Shown one piece after another: positions 1-10,200 of a DNA stretch of 64,000 nt. Source of the DNA: Actinotalea solisilvae. Lineage in GTDB: Bacteria > Actinomycetota > Actinomycetes > Actinomycetales > Cellulomonadaceae. A program made the position numbers and the translations under genes. Position 1 is the stretch's first letter. Every line of letters begins with the position of its first letter. The notes beneath the pieces were generated by a model that saw nothing but the letters and a program-made list of their open reading frames with translations, was not told the origin of the DNA and did not search any database. The DNA is taken from the NCBI RefSeq assembly GCF_016464425.1, contig NZ_JADDKQ010000001.1:124001-188000 (forward strand), given 5' to 3'.

Positions 1-10
1 CGCGGCCGGC

Positions 11-2101
11 GTGGTCTCCTCCGTGCACCGGCGGCTCACGCCCGCGACCCCGGTCGGTGGCGCGCCGCGCCCCCAGCCCGAGGCCGGCCTGCGCCGGTGG
101 CGCCCGGACATCCAGGGCCTGCGCGCGATCGCCGTCCTGCTCGTCGTGCTCTACCACGCGAACGTGCCCGGCATCACCGGCGGCTACGTCGGCGTGGACG
201 TGTTCTTCGTGATCTCCGGCTTCCTCATCACGGGCGGCCTCCTGCGCCAGATCGAGAAGACCGGGCGCGTCAACTTCCGCAAGTTCTACGCGGGCCGCTT
301 CCAGCGCCTCGCCGTGCCGGCCGCCGTCGTGCTCGTCGTGACCCTCGTCGCGATCCGCATCTGGGACTCGCTGTTCCAGGTCCGCACGGTGACGACCGAC
401 GCCATCTGGGCCGCGTTCTACGCGATCAACTACCGGTTCGCGCTCGAGGGCGTGAACTACCAGCAGGCCACGGGCCCCGAGAGCCCGTTGCAGCACTACT
501 GGTCGCTCGCGGTCGAGGAGCAGTTCTACCTGCTCTGGCCGCTGCTGCTCATGGCCACCGCGTGGGTCTTCCGCCGCCGGTTCGCCAAGGCCGTCGTGGT
601 CGTCATCGCCGTGGTCAGCGCGGCCTCGCTCGTCGCGGCCCTCCAGCTCACGACGACGAACCAGCCCATGGCGTACTTCTCGCTGCACACGCGTGCGTGG
701 GAGCTCGGGGTCGGCGCGCTGCTCGCCGCCGGCGCGGGCTACCTCGCGAAGATGCCGCCGCGGCTCGCCGCGGTCCTGTCGTGGGCCGGCGTCGCCGGCA
801 TCCTCGTCAGCGGCCTCGTGTACACCGACCAGACGGTCTTCCCCGGGACGGCGGCCCTGCTGCCCGTGCTCGCGACGGCCGCCGTCATCGGCGCGGGCTG
901 CCGCCCTTCGCGGGGCAGCGCCGAGCTCGTGCTCAACCTGCGCCCCATGCAGGGCATCGGCAAGGTCTCGTACGCCTGGTACCTGTGGCACTGGCCGATG
1001 CTGATCCTCTTCCCGATGATCCTCGGCTACAAGCTCTCCTGGATCGTCCAGTTCGAGGTCGCGGCCCTCAGCCTCTGGGTCGCCGTGATGATGTACTACA
1101 TCGTCGAGAGCCCCGCCCTGCGGTCCCGCCTGAAGAAGGTGCTCTGGCTGCCCATCGGCTTCTCCCTCGCGGCCGTCTCGGCCACGACGGCGTTCGCGGT
1201 GGCGACCACGGTGCCCAACCTCGTCGGCAGCGGGCAGGCCGTCGAGATCGCGGCCGCCGACACCGGCGCGATCATGCAGGAGGTCGCCCGTGGCACCCTG
1301 ACCCAGGCCGCGCCCAGCAACCTCACGCCCGCGCTCGACTCCATCAACGCGGACCAGCCCGTGACGTCGCTCGACGGCTGCCACGCCGACTTCCTCCAGG
1401 TCGAGCAGGGCGACTGCGTGTACGGCGACCCCGAGGGCGAGAACACCATGGTCCTCGTCGGCGACTCGCACGCCCAGCAGTGGCTCCCGGCGCTCGACGC
1501 GCAGGCCAAGGAGCAGGGCTGGAAGCTGGTCGCCTGGACCAAGGCCGCCTGCCCCGTGGCGGACGTCGAGGTCACGGCGCCGCAGCTCGGCAACCGGGTC
1601 TACACCGAGTGCCTCGACTGGCGCGAGCAGACGCTCGCCAACGTCCAGGAGCTCGCACCGGACATCGTCGTCGTCTCCCAGAGCGACAGCGTCCCCGGCA
1701 ACCAGGTGACCAACGTCGAGTGGGCCGACGCGACCGCCCGGACCGTCTCCGACATCCGGTCGGCCGGCACGCCGGTCCTCTACGTGCTCGACACGCCGGT
1801 GCCCGCCGGCAACGCGCCGGACTGCGTCGCGAACAACCTCTCGAAGGTCGAGCCGTGCATGAACATGCGCGAGGACGCCTACAGCTTCCCCGGTCGCCAC
1901 GAGCAGATGGCCAGCACGCTCTCGGTCATCGACGTGACGACGGTCGAGCCCATCGACTGGTTCTGCACCGACCGCAAGTGCCCGGTGGTCGTCGGCAACA
2001 TGCTGGTGTACCGCGACGCGTCGCACGTCTCCACGCCCTACAGCGAGTACCTCGCGCCGGCGGTCGCACCGCTGTTCATCCCGAAGGAAGGTCAGGCCTG
2101 A
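11..2101 (+). CDS. Membrane acyltransferase-3 / SGNH fusion (OafA type)
   Basis: A two-domain O-acyltransferase that would acylate a cell-surface polysaccharide or glycolipid. Residues about 30-385 are the multi-helix acyltransferase-3 membrane domain, with the opening signature RPDIQGLRAIAVLLVVLYH and the VFFVISGFLI helix. Residues about 440-696 are an extracytoplasmic SGNH domain: GDSH is the serine block and the late D-x-x-H of RDASH supplies the Asp-His pair. This is the usual family architecture and length. No stop lies between the window edge and the GTG used here, so the true start could be upstream. The stop overlaps the next ATG by one base (TGATG), so it is coupled to UDP-glucose dehydrogenase, which supports a polysaccharide role. 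The acyl group and acceptor are unknown. Confidence 0.9.
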   Translation: MVSSVHRRLTPATPVGGAPRPQPEAGLRRWRPDIQGLRAIAVLLVVLYHANVPGITGGYVGVDVFFVISGFLITGGLLRQIEKTGRVNFRKFYAGRFQRLAVPAAVVLVVTLVAIRIWDSLFQVRTVTTDAIWAAFYAINYRFALEGVNYQQATGPESPLQHYWSLAVEEQFYLLWPLLLMATAWVFRRRFAKAVVVVIAVVSAASLVAALQLTTTNQPMAYFSLHTRAWELGVGALLAAGAGYLAKMPPRLAAVLSWAGVAGILVSGLVYTDQTVFPGTAALLPVLATAAVIGAGCRPSRGSAELVLNLRPMQGIGKVSYAWYLWHWPMLILFPMILGYKLSWIVQFEVAALSLWVAVMMYYIVESPALRSRLKKVLWLPIGFSLAAVSATTAFAVATTVPNLVGSGQAVEIAAADTGAIMQEVARGTLTQAAPSNLTPALDSINADQPVTSLDGCHADFLQVEQGDCVYGDPEGENTMVLVGDSHAQQWLPALDAQAKEQGWKLVAWTKAACPVADVEVTAPQLGNRVYTECLDWREQTLANVQELAPDIVVVSQSDSVPGNQVTNVEWADATARTVSDIRSAGTPVLYVLDTPVPAGNAPDCVANNLSKVEPCMNMREDAYSFPGRHEQMASTLSVIDVTTVEPIDWFCTDRKCPVVVGNMLVYRDASHVSTPYSEYLAPAVAPLFIPKEGQA

Positions 2102-3414
2102 TGCGCATCTCCGTCATCGGTTGCGGATATCTCGGAGCGGTGCACGCCGCGTGCATGGCGCAGCTCGGCCATGACGTCGTGGGCGTGGACGTCGACGCCG
2201 AGAAGGTGGCGCTCCTGGCCAGCGGGCGCGCCCCGTTCTTCGAGCCGGGCCTGCCCGAGCTCCTCGAGGAGACCATGGCCACGGGCCGCCTGAGGTTCAC
2301 GACGGACCTCGCCGAGGCGGCCGGCGCCCAGGTGCACTTCGTGTGCGTCGGCACGCCGCAGAAGCGCGGCGAGAACGCCGCGGACATGCGGTTCGTCGAC
2401 GCGGCCGTGGAGGGGATCCTCCCCCACCTCGCGCCGGGCGACGTGCTCGTGGGCAAGTCCACGGTCCCCGTCGGGACCGCCGAGCGCATCGCGGAGCGCC
2501 TCGCCGAGGTGCAGCCCGGGGCGACGCTCGTGTGGAACCCCGAGTTCCTGCGCGAGGGCTTCGCCGTGCAGGACACGCTGCACCCGGACCGACTGGTGTA
2601 CGGCATCCCGGCGGGCCCGGACGGGGCCCACGCCCAGGCCGTGCTCGACGAGGTCTACGCGACGCCGCTCGCGGACGGCACGCCCCAGGTGGTCACCGAC
2701 TTCGCGACGGCGCAGCTGGTCAAGGTCGCGGCGAACTCGTTCCTGGCGACGAAGATCTCGTTCATCAACGCGATGGCCGAGCTCTGCGAGACCACGGGCG
2801 CCGACGTCACGCAGCTCGCGGACGCGATCGGCCACGACGCGCGGATCGGGCGCCGGTTCCTCAATGCCGGGCTCGGCTTCGGCGGCGGGTGCCTGCCCAA
2901 GGACATCCGGGCGTTCATGGCGCGCGCCGGGGAGCTCGGCGCGGACCAGGCGCTGTCCTTCCTGCGCGAGGTGGACTCGATCAACATGCGCCGCCGCGTG
3001 CGCATGGTCGACCTGGCCCGCGAGGTCTGCGACGGGTCGATCGTCGGCCGCAAGGTCGCCGTCCTCGGGGCCGCGTTCAAGCCGAACAGCGACGACGTGC
3101 GGGACTCCCCCGCGCTCAGCGTCGCCGCCCAGATGGCGCTGCAGGGCGCGACCGTCGTGGTCACGGACCCCGAGGCGGTCGCCAACGCCGAGCGCGCGTG
3201 GCCGCAGCTGAGCTTCGCGGCCACCGCGGAGGAGGCGGCGGCGGGTGCCGACGTCGTGCTCCTGGCGACCGAGTGGCAGGAGTACCGCGACCTCGACCCG
3301 CACGCGTTCGGCGAGGTCGTGCGCGGCAAGCGGGTCGTCGACGGGCGCAACGTGCTCGACCCGGGCAAGTGGCGCGCGGCCGGCTGGGTCTACCGGGCCC
3401 TCGGCCGCCCCTGA
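2101..3414 (+). CDS. UDP-glucose 6-dehydrogenase
   Basis: A cytoplasmic NAD-dependent enzyme that oxidises UDP-glucose twice to UDP-glucuronate, a precursor for acidic polysaccharides. The 437-aa length is normal for the family. It starts with the Rossmann motif GCGYLG and VDVD at the end of strand 2. STVPVGT, NPEFLREGFAV and the dimer helix with KVAANSF follow, and the catalytic cysteine lies in GGGCLPKD (Cys264). The C-terminal UDP-binding domain keeps FKPNSDDVRDSPAL. The ATG overlaps the upstream stop, so it is translated with the acyltransferase. A strong hairpin lies about 50 bp after the stop. Confidence 0.95.
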   Translation: MRISVIGCGYLGAVHAACMAQLGHDVVGVDVDAEKVALLASGRAPFFEPGLPELLEETMATGRLRFTTDLAEAAGAQVHFVCVGTPQKRGENAADMRFVDAAVEGILPHLAPGDVLVGKSTVPVGTAERIAERLAEVQPGATLVWNPEFLREGFAVQDTLHPDRLVYGIPAGPDGAHAQAVLDEVYATPLADGTPQVVTDFATAQLVKVAANSFLATKISFINAMAELCETTGADVTQLADAIGHDARIGRRFLNAGLGFGGGCLPKDIRAFMARAGELGADQALSFLREVDSINMRRRVRMVDLAREVCDGSIVGRKVAVLGAAFKPNSDDVRDSPALSVAAQMALQGATVVVTDPEAVANAERAWPQLSFAATAEEAAAGADVVLLATEWQEYRDLDPHAFGEVVRGKRVVDGRNVLDPGKWRAAGWVYRALGRP

Positions 3415-3461
3415 CGGCGACGAGCACGACCGGCACGACCGGGCACGATCGGGCACGGCAC

Positions 3462-3497
3462 GACGGGCGGTGGTACCTCCGGGTACCGCCGCCCGTC
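3462..3497 (+). terminator. Hairpin terminator after UDP-glucose dehydrogenase
   Basis: A 15-bp inverted repeat (3462-3476 with 3483-3497, one wobble pair) around a 6-nt loop. It has no clear T tract, which is common in very GC-rich actinobacteria. It separates the polysaccharide pair from the next gene. Confidence 0.65.
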
Positions 3498-3579
3498 GGC
3501 ATCTCGTCCGCGGCGACGACGGCCGGTCTGCCGAGGGGCCGTACGGAACACCCCTCGCCGGGACGGTGTTGAGGCGGGC

Positions 3580-4668
3580 ATGAGCACCTCCCCCGCCACG
3601 CCCGCCGCCGACGCCGCCGTGGCCTTCGGGCTCGACACCTTCGGCGACCTCACCGTCGACGCCGCGGGAGCTCCCGTCCCGGCGCACCAGGTGATCCGCG
3701 ACGTCGTCGAGCAGGGCGTGCTGGCCGACCAGGTCGGCATCGACCACTTCAGCGTCGGCGAGCACCACCGCGACGACTTCGCCGTCTCGGCACCCGACGT
3801 CGTGCTGGCGGCCGTCGCCGCCCGGACCGAGCGGATCACGCTCGGCACGGCGGTCACGGTCCTCAGCTCGGACGACCCCGTCCGCGTCTACGAGCGGTTC
3901 GCGACCATCGACGCGATCAGCGGCGGGCGCGCGGAGATCACCGTCGGCCGGGGCTCGTTCGTCGAGTCCTTCCCGCTCTTCGGCTACGAGCTGGCCGACT
4001 ACGAGGTGCTCTTCGAGGAGAAGCTCGACCTCCTCGCGCGGCTGCGCGCCGAGGGACCGACGACGTGGTCGGGCACGACGCGCGCGCCGCTCACGGGCCA
4101 GCGCGTGCACCCCACGACCGAGCGCGGCAGCCTGCCGGTCTGGGTCGGCGTCGGCGGCAGCCCGGAGTCGGTCCTGCGTGCCGCGCGCCAGGAAATGCCC
4201 CTCATGCTCGCGATCATCGGCGGGGCGCCGGCGCGCTTCCGGCCGTTCGTCGACCTCTTCCACCGGTCGACGGCCCAGCCGCTGCCCGTGGGCATCCACT
4301 CGCCGGGGTTCGTCGCCGACACCGACGAGGAGGCGCTCGAGCTCCTCCACCCGCACTTCACGGCGAACCGCGACCGCATCGGCCGCGAGCGCGGCTGGCC
4401 CGCGATGACCCGCGCCGAGTACGAGCGCGAGGCGGACGGCGGGGCCCTGTTCGTCGGGTCGCCCGAGACGGTCGCCCGCCGGATCGCCGCCGCCGTGACC
4501 GACCTCGGGGTGCAGCGCTTCGACCTCAAGTACGCCAACGGCACCATGCCGCACGAGCAGCTGCTCCACGCGATCGAGCTCTACGGCACGCAGGTCGTGC
4601 CCCGCGTCCGCGCGCTGCTCGGCGAGCGCGCCGCGGCCGGTGCGGCCCCCGGACGTGCGGACGCCTGA
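3580..4668 (+). CDS. LLM-class flavin-dependent oxidoreductase
   Basis: A luciferase-like TIM-barrel monooxygenase or dehydrogenase of 362 aa using FMN or F420. Family marks seen are FGLDTFGD at the start, VGEHHRDDFAVSAPDVVLAA (the HH pair near the flavin site), LGTAVTVLSSDDPVRVYERFATID, GRAEITVGRGSF, and the late LFVGSPETVARRI. The translated HF-x-V-GEHH spacing is that of the LLM subgroup found in many actinobacteria. It stands alone between two hairpins, so the context gives no substrate. The ATG at 3580 is the first start that keeps the whole barrel. Confidence 0.85.
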   Translation: MSTSPATPAADAAVAFGLDTFGDLTVDAAGAPVPAHQVIRDVVEQGVLADQVGIDHFSVGEHHRDDFAVSAPDVVLAAVAARTERITLGTAVTVLSSDDPVRVYERFATIDAISGGRAEITVGRGSFVESFPLFGYELADYEVLFEEKLDLLARLRAEGPTTWSGTTRAPLTGQRVHPTTERGSLPVWVGVGGSPESVLRAARQEMPLMLAIIGGAPARFRPFVDLFHRSTAQPLPVGIHSPGFVADTDEEALELLHPHFTANRDRIGRERGWPAMTRAEYEREADGGALFVGSPETVARRIAAAVTDLGVQRFDLKYANGTMPHEQLLHAIELYGTQVVPRVRALLGERAAAGAAPGRADA

Positions 4669-4711
4669 GCCGTCAGGTCACAACGCGCCCCCGCGGCGCT
4701 CCTCGTCGGTA

Positions 4712-4744
4712 GGCGGGATCGTCCCGCCCCCGGGCTCGCCCGGG
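4712..4744 (+). terminator. Double hairpin between LLM gene and small unknown gene
   Basis: Two adjacent perfect inverted repeats: a 7-bp stem with a 3-nt loop (4712-4728) and a 7-bp stem with a 2-nt loop (4729-4744). They lie just before the ribosome binding site of the next gene. They could end the upstream transcript or shape the 5' leader of the small gene. Confidence 0.45.
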
Positions 4745-4762
4745 ACCCGTCAAGGAGCCGTC

Positions 4763-5203
4763 ATGCCCTCCGCCACCATCCCGATCGCGTCGTACACCGT
4801 GCAGGTCGCGCGGAACACGTCGACGCAGTTCACCAAGCTGACGATCGCGGGACCCGTGCTCGCGCACGGCATCCAGAACTCCGCGACCCTGTACTTCTTC
4901 CCGTCGTACACCGAGCTCAACGCGTGGGCCACCAACGTGGGCGGGCTCAACTTCGACGGCATCCACGTCATCGCGCAGGTGCCCTTCGGCGACTTCGCGC
5001 GCATGTACGACGCCATCCGGAGCGAGGCGCCGGTCTCGCTCGCCTACACGTACGGCTCGAGCGCGACGACCACGAAGCCCGTCACGCTCGTCGCGATCCA
5101 GAGCGGCGACGAGCCCCCCGGCGAGGGCCCTGACGACGAGAGCACGGTCGACGCCGCGTTCACCGCGCTCCTCAAGGCCCGGACCTTCGACCTCGTCCGC
5201 TGA
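4763..5203 (+). CDS. Hypothetical 146-aa protein
   Basis: I do not recognise a family. The ATG at 4763 follows AAGGAGC at a good distance and beats the longer upstream reading. The product has no signal peptide or membrane segment. It begins with a beta-rich stretch (IPIASYTVQVARN) and has aromatic-rich strands (ATLYFFPSYTELNAW) and an acidic, Gly/Pro-rich linker near residue 118 before a short C-terminal helix. It is followed by its own hairpin and then the FtsH-like AAA gene. No function can be assigned. Confidence 0.7.
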   Translation: MPSATIPIASYTVQVARNTSTQFTKLTIAGPVLAHGIQNSATLYFFPSYTELNAWATNVGGLNFDGIHVIAQVPFGDFARMYDAIRSEAPVSLAYTYGSSATTTKPVTLVAIQSGDEPPGEGPDDESTVDAAFTALLKARTFDLVR

Positions 5204-5209
5204 GGAGTC

Positions 5210-5241
5210 GACGGGGCGGGCGGTCCCCCGCCCGTCCCGTC
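5210..5241 (+). terminator. Hairpin terminator after the 146-aa gene
   Basis: A 14-bp inverted repeat with one mismatch (5210-5223 with 5228-5241) and a 4-nt loop, starting six bases after the stop codon. Confidence 0.65.
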
Positions 5242-5367
5242 GGCCGGGTCCGTTCACCCGTTCGGGGCACGGCGTCCACCTGCGGTTGCCCCAAATGTCC
5301 GATTACGGCAAGCATGGGGTCACCGGCGCCGTGCTCCGACGGTCGCTCCTGCGCGAGAGGAACGACC

Positions 5368-7254
5368 GTGCCCCGTGCCACCTCCCGACGTCGACCCGTG
5401 GTCGACGCCCCGGTCCGTCCGCTCTCGGCCGCCACGCACGACGTCGCGGCCGACCGGGACCGGATGCGCCGGCGCCGGTTCTACCGGCTGGCCGCGGTGG
5501 TGCTCGGGGTCGAGGCCTACCTCATCACGATGCCGCTCGTCGGGCGCGACGCCGTGCCGGCCCTGCCCGCCGTGGACCCCCTCGTCCTGGTCCCGGTCCT
5601 CTTCTTCGTGGCGCTCCTCGTCCTCCTCGTGGGCGGTCAGGCGATGAACAGCCGGTCGCCCCACGTCGTCTACCGGCCGGAGCAGGTCGACGTCACGCTC
5701 GACGACGTCATCGGCATCGACCCGGTCAAGGAGGACGTGCGGCGCTCGATCGACCTCTTCCAGACCCACCGGCGGTTCGCCGACCAGATGGGCGGCACGG
5801 CGCGCCGCGGCCTGCTCTTCGAGGGCGCACCGGGCACGGGCAAGACGATGACGGCCAAGGCGATGGCCGCCGAGGCCGGCGTGCCCTTCCTCTTCGTCTC
5901 GGCGACGTCGTTCCAGTCGATGTACTACGGCGCGACGGCGCGCAAGATCCGCGCCTACTTCACGGCGCTGCGCAAGGCCGCGCGCGCCGAGGGCGGCGCG
6001 ATCGGCTTCATCGAGGAGATCGACGCGATCGCGCTGCGTCGTGGCGGCCTGCTCGGCTCGGTCACCGGCCCGGCAGCCGGCTCCGCCGCGACCGGCCGTC
6101 CGGGCGGCGTCGTGACGAACGCCATCATCAGCGAGGGTGCCGGCGGCGTCGTCAACGAGCTGCTCGTGCAGATGCAGTCGTTCGACGAGCCCACGGGCGT
6201 GCAGAAGCTCGTCAACAAGGTCGTGGCCCAGGTCAACCTGCTGCTCCCGGCGGACCGCCAGATCCGTCAGATCCGGCCCGAGCGCGTGCCGATCCTGCTC
6301 ATCGCCGCCACGAACCGCGCGGACTCGCTCGACCCCGCGCTGCTGCGGCCGGGCCGGTTCGACCGCCGTCTCACCTTCCAGTCCCCCGACGTCCACGGCC
6401 GGCGGGCGCTCGTCGACCACTTCCTCGCGCGCCGGTCGCACGAGCCCGACCTCGACGACCCGCTGGTGCGGGACCGCATCGCCGCGGCGACGAACGGCTG
6501 GACGCCGGTCATGATCGAGCACCTCCTCGACGAGGCACTCGTCAACGCGCTGCGGCGCGGCGCGGCCGGCATGTCCTTCCTCGACGTCGAGCAGGCGCGC
6601 ATCACGGAGCTGGTCGGCATCGGGCAGCCGGTCGCCTACACGACGCGCGAGCAGAACCTCATCGCGACCCACGAGGCCGGTCACGCGGTGGTCGCCTGGC
6701 TCGTCGCGCCGCACCGCACGCTCGAGGTCCTGACGATCGTCAAGCGCGGCGACGCGCTGGGCCTGCTCGCGCACGGCGACACGGAGGAGGTCTACACGCA
6801 CTCGTCGGTCGACCTCCGCGCGCTCGTCGACATCGCCATGGGCGGCCTCGTCGCCGAGGAGCTGTTCTTCGGCGTCACGACGACGGGTCCGGCGTCCGAC
6901 CTGGCCGCCGCCACGCGGACCGCCGCCCAGATGGTCGGGGCCGCGGGCATGACGGGCTCGCTCGTGTCGTTCCTCGCGACGGGTCAGGACCTCGTGGGCG
7001 CGGTGCTCGGCGACGCCAAGGCCCGCGAGCAGCTCGAGGCCGTCCTCGACGAGGGCCGCGACCGCGTGCGCTGGCTGCTCGCCCAGAACAAGCACCTCGT
7101 CGAGGCGCTGCGCGACGCGCTGCTCGAGCGGCACGAGCTCGTGGGCGACCAGATCACCGACGTGCTCGAGCACGCGCAGGAGCGGCACGCCACCGCCGTC
7201 GCGGCGGCGACCGAGCGCGGCGGCGAGGACCCGGGGCGCCTCTCCGTCGCGTGA
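5368..7254 (+). CDS. Divergent FtsH-like AAA ATPase with M41 peptidase domain
   Basis: A membrane-bound ATP-dependent protease-like protein of 628 aa. The GTG at 5368 follows GAGAGG and gives a sensible N-terminus. Two predicted helices (about 35-55 and 65-85) are followed by an AAA module with P-loop GAPGTGKT (residues 153-160) and the second-region-of-homology sequence RPGRFDRR. The M41 zinc site HEAGH is at 435-439, and the later TTGPASDL supplies the third acidic ligand. Two oddities: Walker B reads GFIEEIDAI, with Glu where FtsH has Asp, and about 40 extra Gly/Ala-rich residues sit between Walker B and the arginine-finger region. It is likely a specialised paralogue, not the housekeeping FtsH. 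It is convergent with the giant-protein operon. Confidence 0.8.
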   Translation: MPRATSRRRPVVDAPVRPLSAATHDVAADRDRMRRRRFYRLAAVVLGVEAYLITMPLVGRDAVPALPAVDPLVLVPVLFFVALLVLLVGGQAMNSRSPHVVYRPEQVDVTLDDVIGIDPVKEDVRRSIDLFQTHRRFADQMGGTARRGLLFEGAPGTGKTMTAKAMAAEAGVPFLFVSATSFQSMYYGATARKIRAYFTALRKAARAEGGAIGFIEEIDAIALRRGGLLGSVTGPAAGSAATGRPGGVVTNAIISEGAGGVVNELLVQMQSFDEPTGVQKLVNKVVAQVNLLLPADRQIRQIRPERVPILLIAATNRADSLDPALLRPGRFDRRLTFQSPDVHGRRALVDHFLARRSHEPDLDDPLVRDRIAAATNGWTPVMIEHLLDEALVNALRRGAAGMSFLDVEQARITELVGIGQPVAYTTREQNLIATHEAGHAVVAWLVAPHRTLEVLTIVKRGDALGLLAHGDTEEVYTHSSVDLRALVDIAMGGLVAEELFFGVTTTGPASDLAAATRTAAQMVGAAGMTGSLVSFLATGQDLVGAVLGDAKAREQLEAVLDEGRDRVRWLLAQNKHLVEALRDALLERHELVGDQITDVLEHAQERHATAVAAATERGGEDPGRLSVA

Positions 7255-7282
7255 CCGTGCCGCCGCCGCCGCGACCGGCCGC

Positions 7283-10200
7283 TCAGAGCGGGATCGCGTC
7301 GGCGTAGACCACCCGGGACGTGCGCGTGGGCGTCCCGGTGAGGTTCGGCTCGTCGACCGGGTCGGCGTCGAGCAGCTCGCGCTCCTCGACGAGCACGCGC
7401 CAGCGCGGCTGGTCGCCCGGCGTCCGCAGGTCGATCGCCGCCTCGCGCGCGCCCGGGTGCGGGAGCGCGAGCTCGCCGCTCCACGTCACGCGGTACGACC
7501 CGCTGGGACCGACGCCCACGACGGGCAGGCGGCGTGAGGAGACCGTGCGCCACTCGAGGTCGCTCGCGCCGTCGGGCAGCACCTGGACCGTCGCGTGGAC
7601 CGTGCGGCTGCGGGCCAGCACCTGGTCGACGAGCGCGGTGCCGCCCGTCGGCGTGTCGGCGTCGAGCTCGACCGGGACCGTCGCGTCGCCGCCGTCGCGC
7701 CGGGGGACGCGCAGGAACGCCACCGCGCCGCTCACCGTCACCCGCACCCGGTCGTCGTCCGGCCGGTTGACGGTCGCGGTCCGGGTCGGGAGGGGCTGGA
7801 CCCACGAGGTGAGGCCGACCGGCGAGAGGGAGCACCCGCTGATCGAGTCCGGCTGGTAGCGCGCGACGGCAAGACGGACGAACGGCCACAGCGCCGGCCC
7901 GTCGTCGAGGGCGACGTCGACGAACCACTGCCCCCGGCCCGGGTGGTACTCGGGGCGGTAGGCGAGCACGCGCCCGGTCGCCGGGCCGCCCTCGCCGGCC
8001 GGGAGGTCGACCAGCGGCACGGTCGCGGCGGGGAGCACCGGACGCGCGGCGCGGTCGACGACGGCGCCTCCGGCCGCCTCGAGGACCAGGTGGCCGAGCT
8101 CGACGAGCGGCGGTGTCAGCGCGCTACCCGTGGGCGCGCCGAGGTACACCGGGTCCCGACCCCACAGGCTGATGGTCCGCTCGGGCTCCGCGCCCGTCGT
8201 GCCGAGCACGATGCCCAGCAGCTCGCCGTCGCCCGACGAGTACCACGGGCGACGCAGCCACACGCGCACGCCCGACCGGCGCGTGCGGCGCAGGCCGAAG
8301 GGCTGGTCGGGCTCGGTCGACTCCTCCCACCGCAGCAGGGGCACGGCGTCGACGAGGTCCGGCGCGGCCGGCCGGGCGGCGCTCGGGACGACGAGCTCCA
8401 CGGGCGCGCCCGCCAGGACGGGGTCGTCGTCGGCGGGCAGGTCCTCGGCCGTGAACAGCTCGCGGAACCGCGTCGAGCCGCTCGGCGTGTACGTCACGCG
8501 TCGGTGGTGCGTGTCGGGGAAGGTCTGCAGGGCCCTGTGCATCCCGAGCCCGCCCTCCGACAGCGCGAGCGCGTCGGCCGTGGGCCCGAACGGCAGGAAG
8601 TCGATGAGCGTGAGCAGGCCGAAGCGCTCGCGCTCGGCGACCGCCGAGCTGACGACGACGTCGTCGCGGCGCACGGTCACGGGGCCCGGCGCGGCGACGT
8701 CGTCGACCTCCTCGGTCCACGACGCGCGCACGGTGAGGCGGTCCGTGCTCGACCCGTGGACGTCGACGACGCCCGCGAGCTGCGCGACCGTGAGGCCCGG
8801 GGGACGCATCGCCACGCGCAGCGCGAGGATCTCGGGCGCCCGCACGGGCGCGGGCACCGCGTGCACCAGGCGGACGTCGACCGACGGGGTCAGCCACCAC
8901 GTCCAGCCCGACTCGGCGGCCCGCAGGAGGACGGCCGCGGCGACGACGTCCTCGGGCGTCGCGCTGCCGTCGCCGTCGGGGTCGACGGTCGAGGCGAGGT
9001 GGGAGCGCCACAGGCCGAGCTTGTCGAGGTCCGCGCGCCGCACGGACGACGACATCGCGAGCCGCACCTGCTCGCCCGCGGGCAGGGAGACGCGGATCGC
9101 CGTCCCGTCGAGCCGGGCGCCGAGCGCTGCCTCCTCGCCGGGCGCCGCCGCGACCGCGGGCTCGAGCACGAGGCGGAAGGGACGGACGCGGGGCCACTCC
9201 CCCTCGAACGGCAGCACGACGGTCTGCAGCACGCGCGGCTCCGGGAGCACGTGCGGCGCGCCCGCCTCGTAGAAGACGAGGGCGACGCCGGCCGCGAACG
9301 GGTCGGCGAGGTACGGCAGCGTGAGCTGGTCGACGTCGTGCGCGACGTACTGGCCCTCCCCGAGCGGCGTGTCCCGGTGGGCGGCGATCTGGTCGAGCGT
9401 CACGAGCGCGGCCGGGTCGGCGCCCGGGCGCGCGTGCAGCGCGATGCCGGGCTGCTCGACCACCTCGCCGGGCGCGTCGAGGTCGGGGACGAAGCGGTCG
9501 AGGAGCGTGCCGCGCTCGCGCAGCGCGACCGCGTAGGCGGCGCGCTGCTCGGCCGGGTCGGTCGAGCCCATCGCCCGGTCGAACAGGCCGGCGGTCTCGC
9601 ACTCGAGCTGCGTCGCCTTGGGGGGTACGACGTGCCGCTCGCTCGTCGCGCCCGCGTCGGGCGACGTCGGCGCGAGACCCGTGCGGACCACGAGACGGGA
9701 CAGCTGCTCGCCCGTCCCCAGGGCGGTGCGGGCCACGAGGCTCGGCGGGAGCACGGGCTCCCAGCGCAGGTACGGCCGCGGGACCGTCACCGTCGGGCGC
9801 CGGGCGACCTCGGGCTCAGGGACGCCGCCCGGCCCGTCCGGCCAGCCGGCCACCTCGGCGAACGTCCCCGCGTCGACCTGGAGCTGGGGCCGCACGCGCC
9901 ACGTCGGCGCCTGCGCGGCGAGGCGGCGCGTCGCGCGGGCGACGTCGCGGAACGCCGCGTCGACCTGCGGACCGGCCATCGGCGCACCCGCACCCCCGGT
10001 CGGCGCCGACGTCGCGCCCGTCCCGGCGCGGAGGCGCGCGCGCGCCGTGCGCTCGAGCCGCTCGGCGACCGCGAGGTCGATCTCGAGGTCGCCCGTCCGC
10101 GCGACGGCCGGGACCCAGGCGCGCACCCGGTCCGCGGGGCCCGCGGCCGCGTCGGTGCGTCCGGCCCGACCCGGCCGGCCGACCCAGCCCGGCCGCCCGA

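Noticed and set aside
2092..4569. An 825-codon minus-strand frame opposite UDP-glucose dehydrogenase and the LLM gene
   Set aside because: Arg/Ala/Asp/His-biased shadow translation with no motif; both plus-strand genes are certain.
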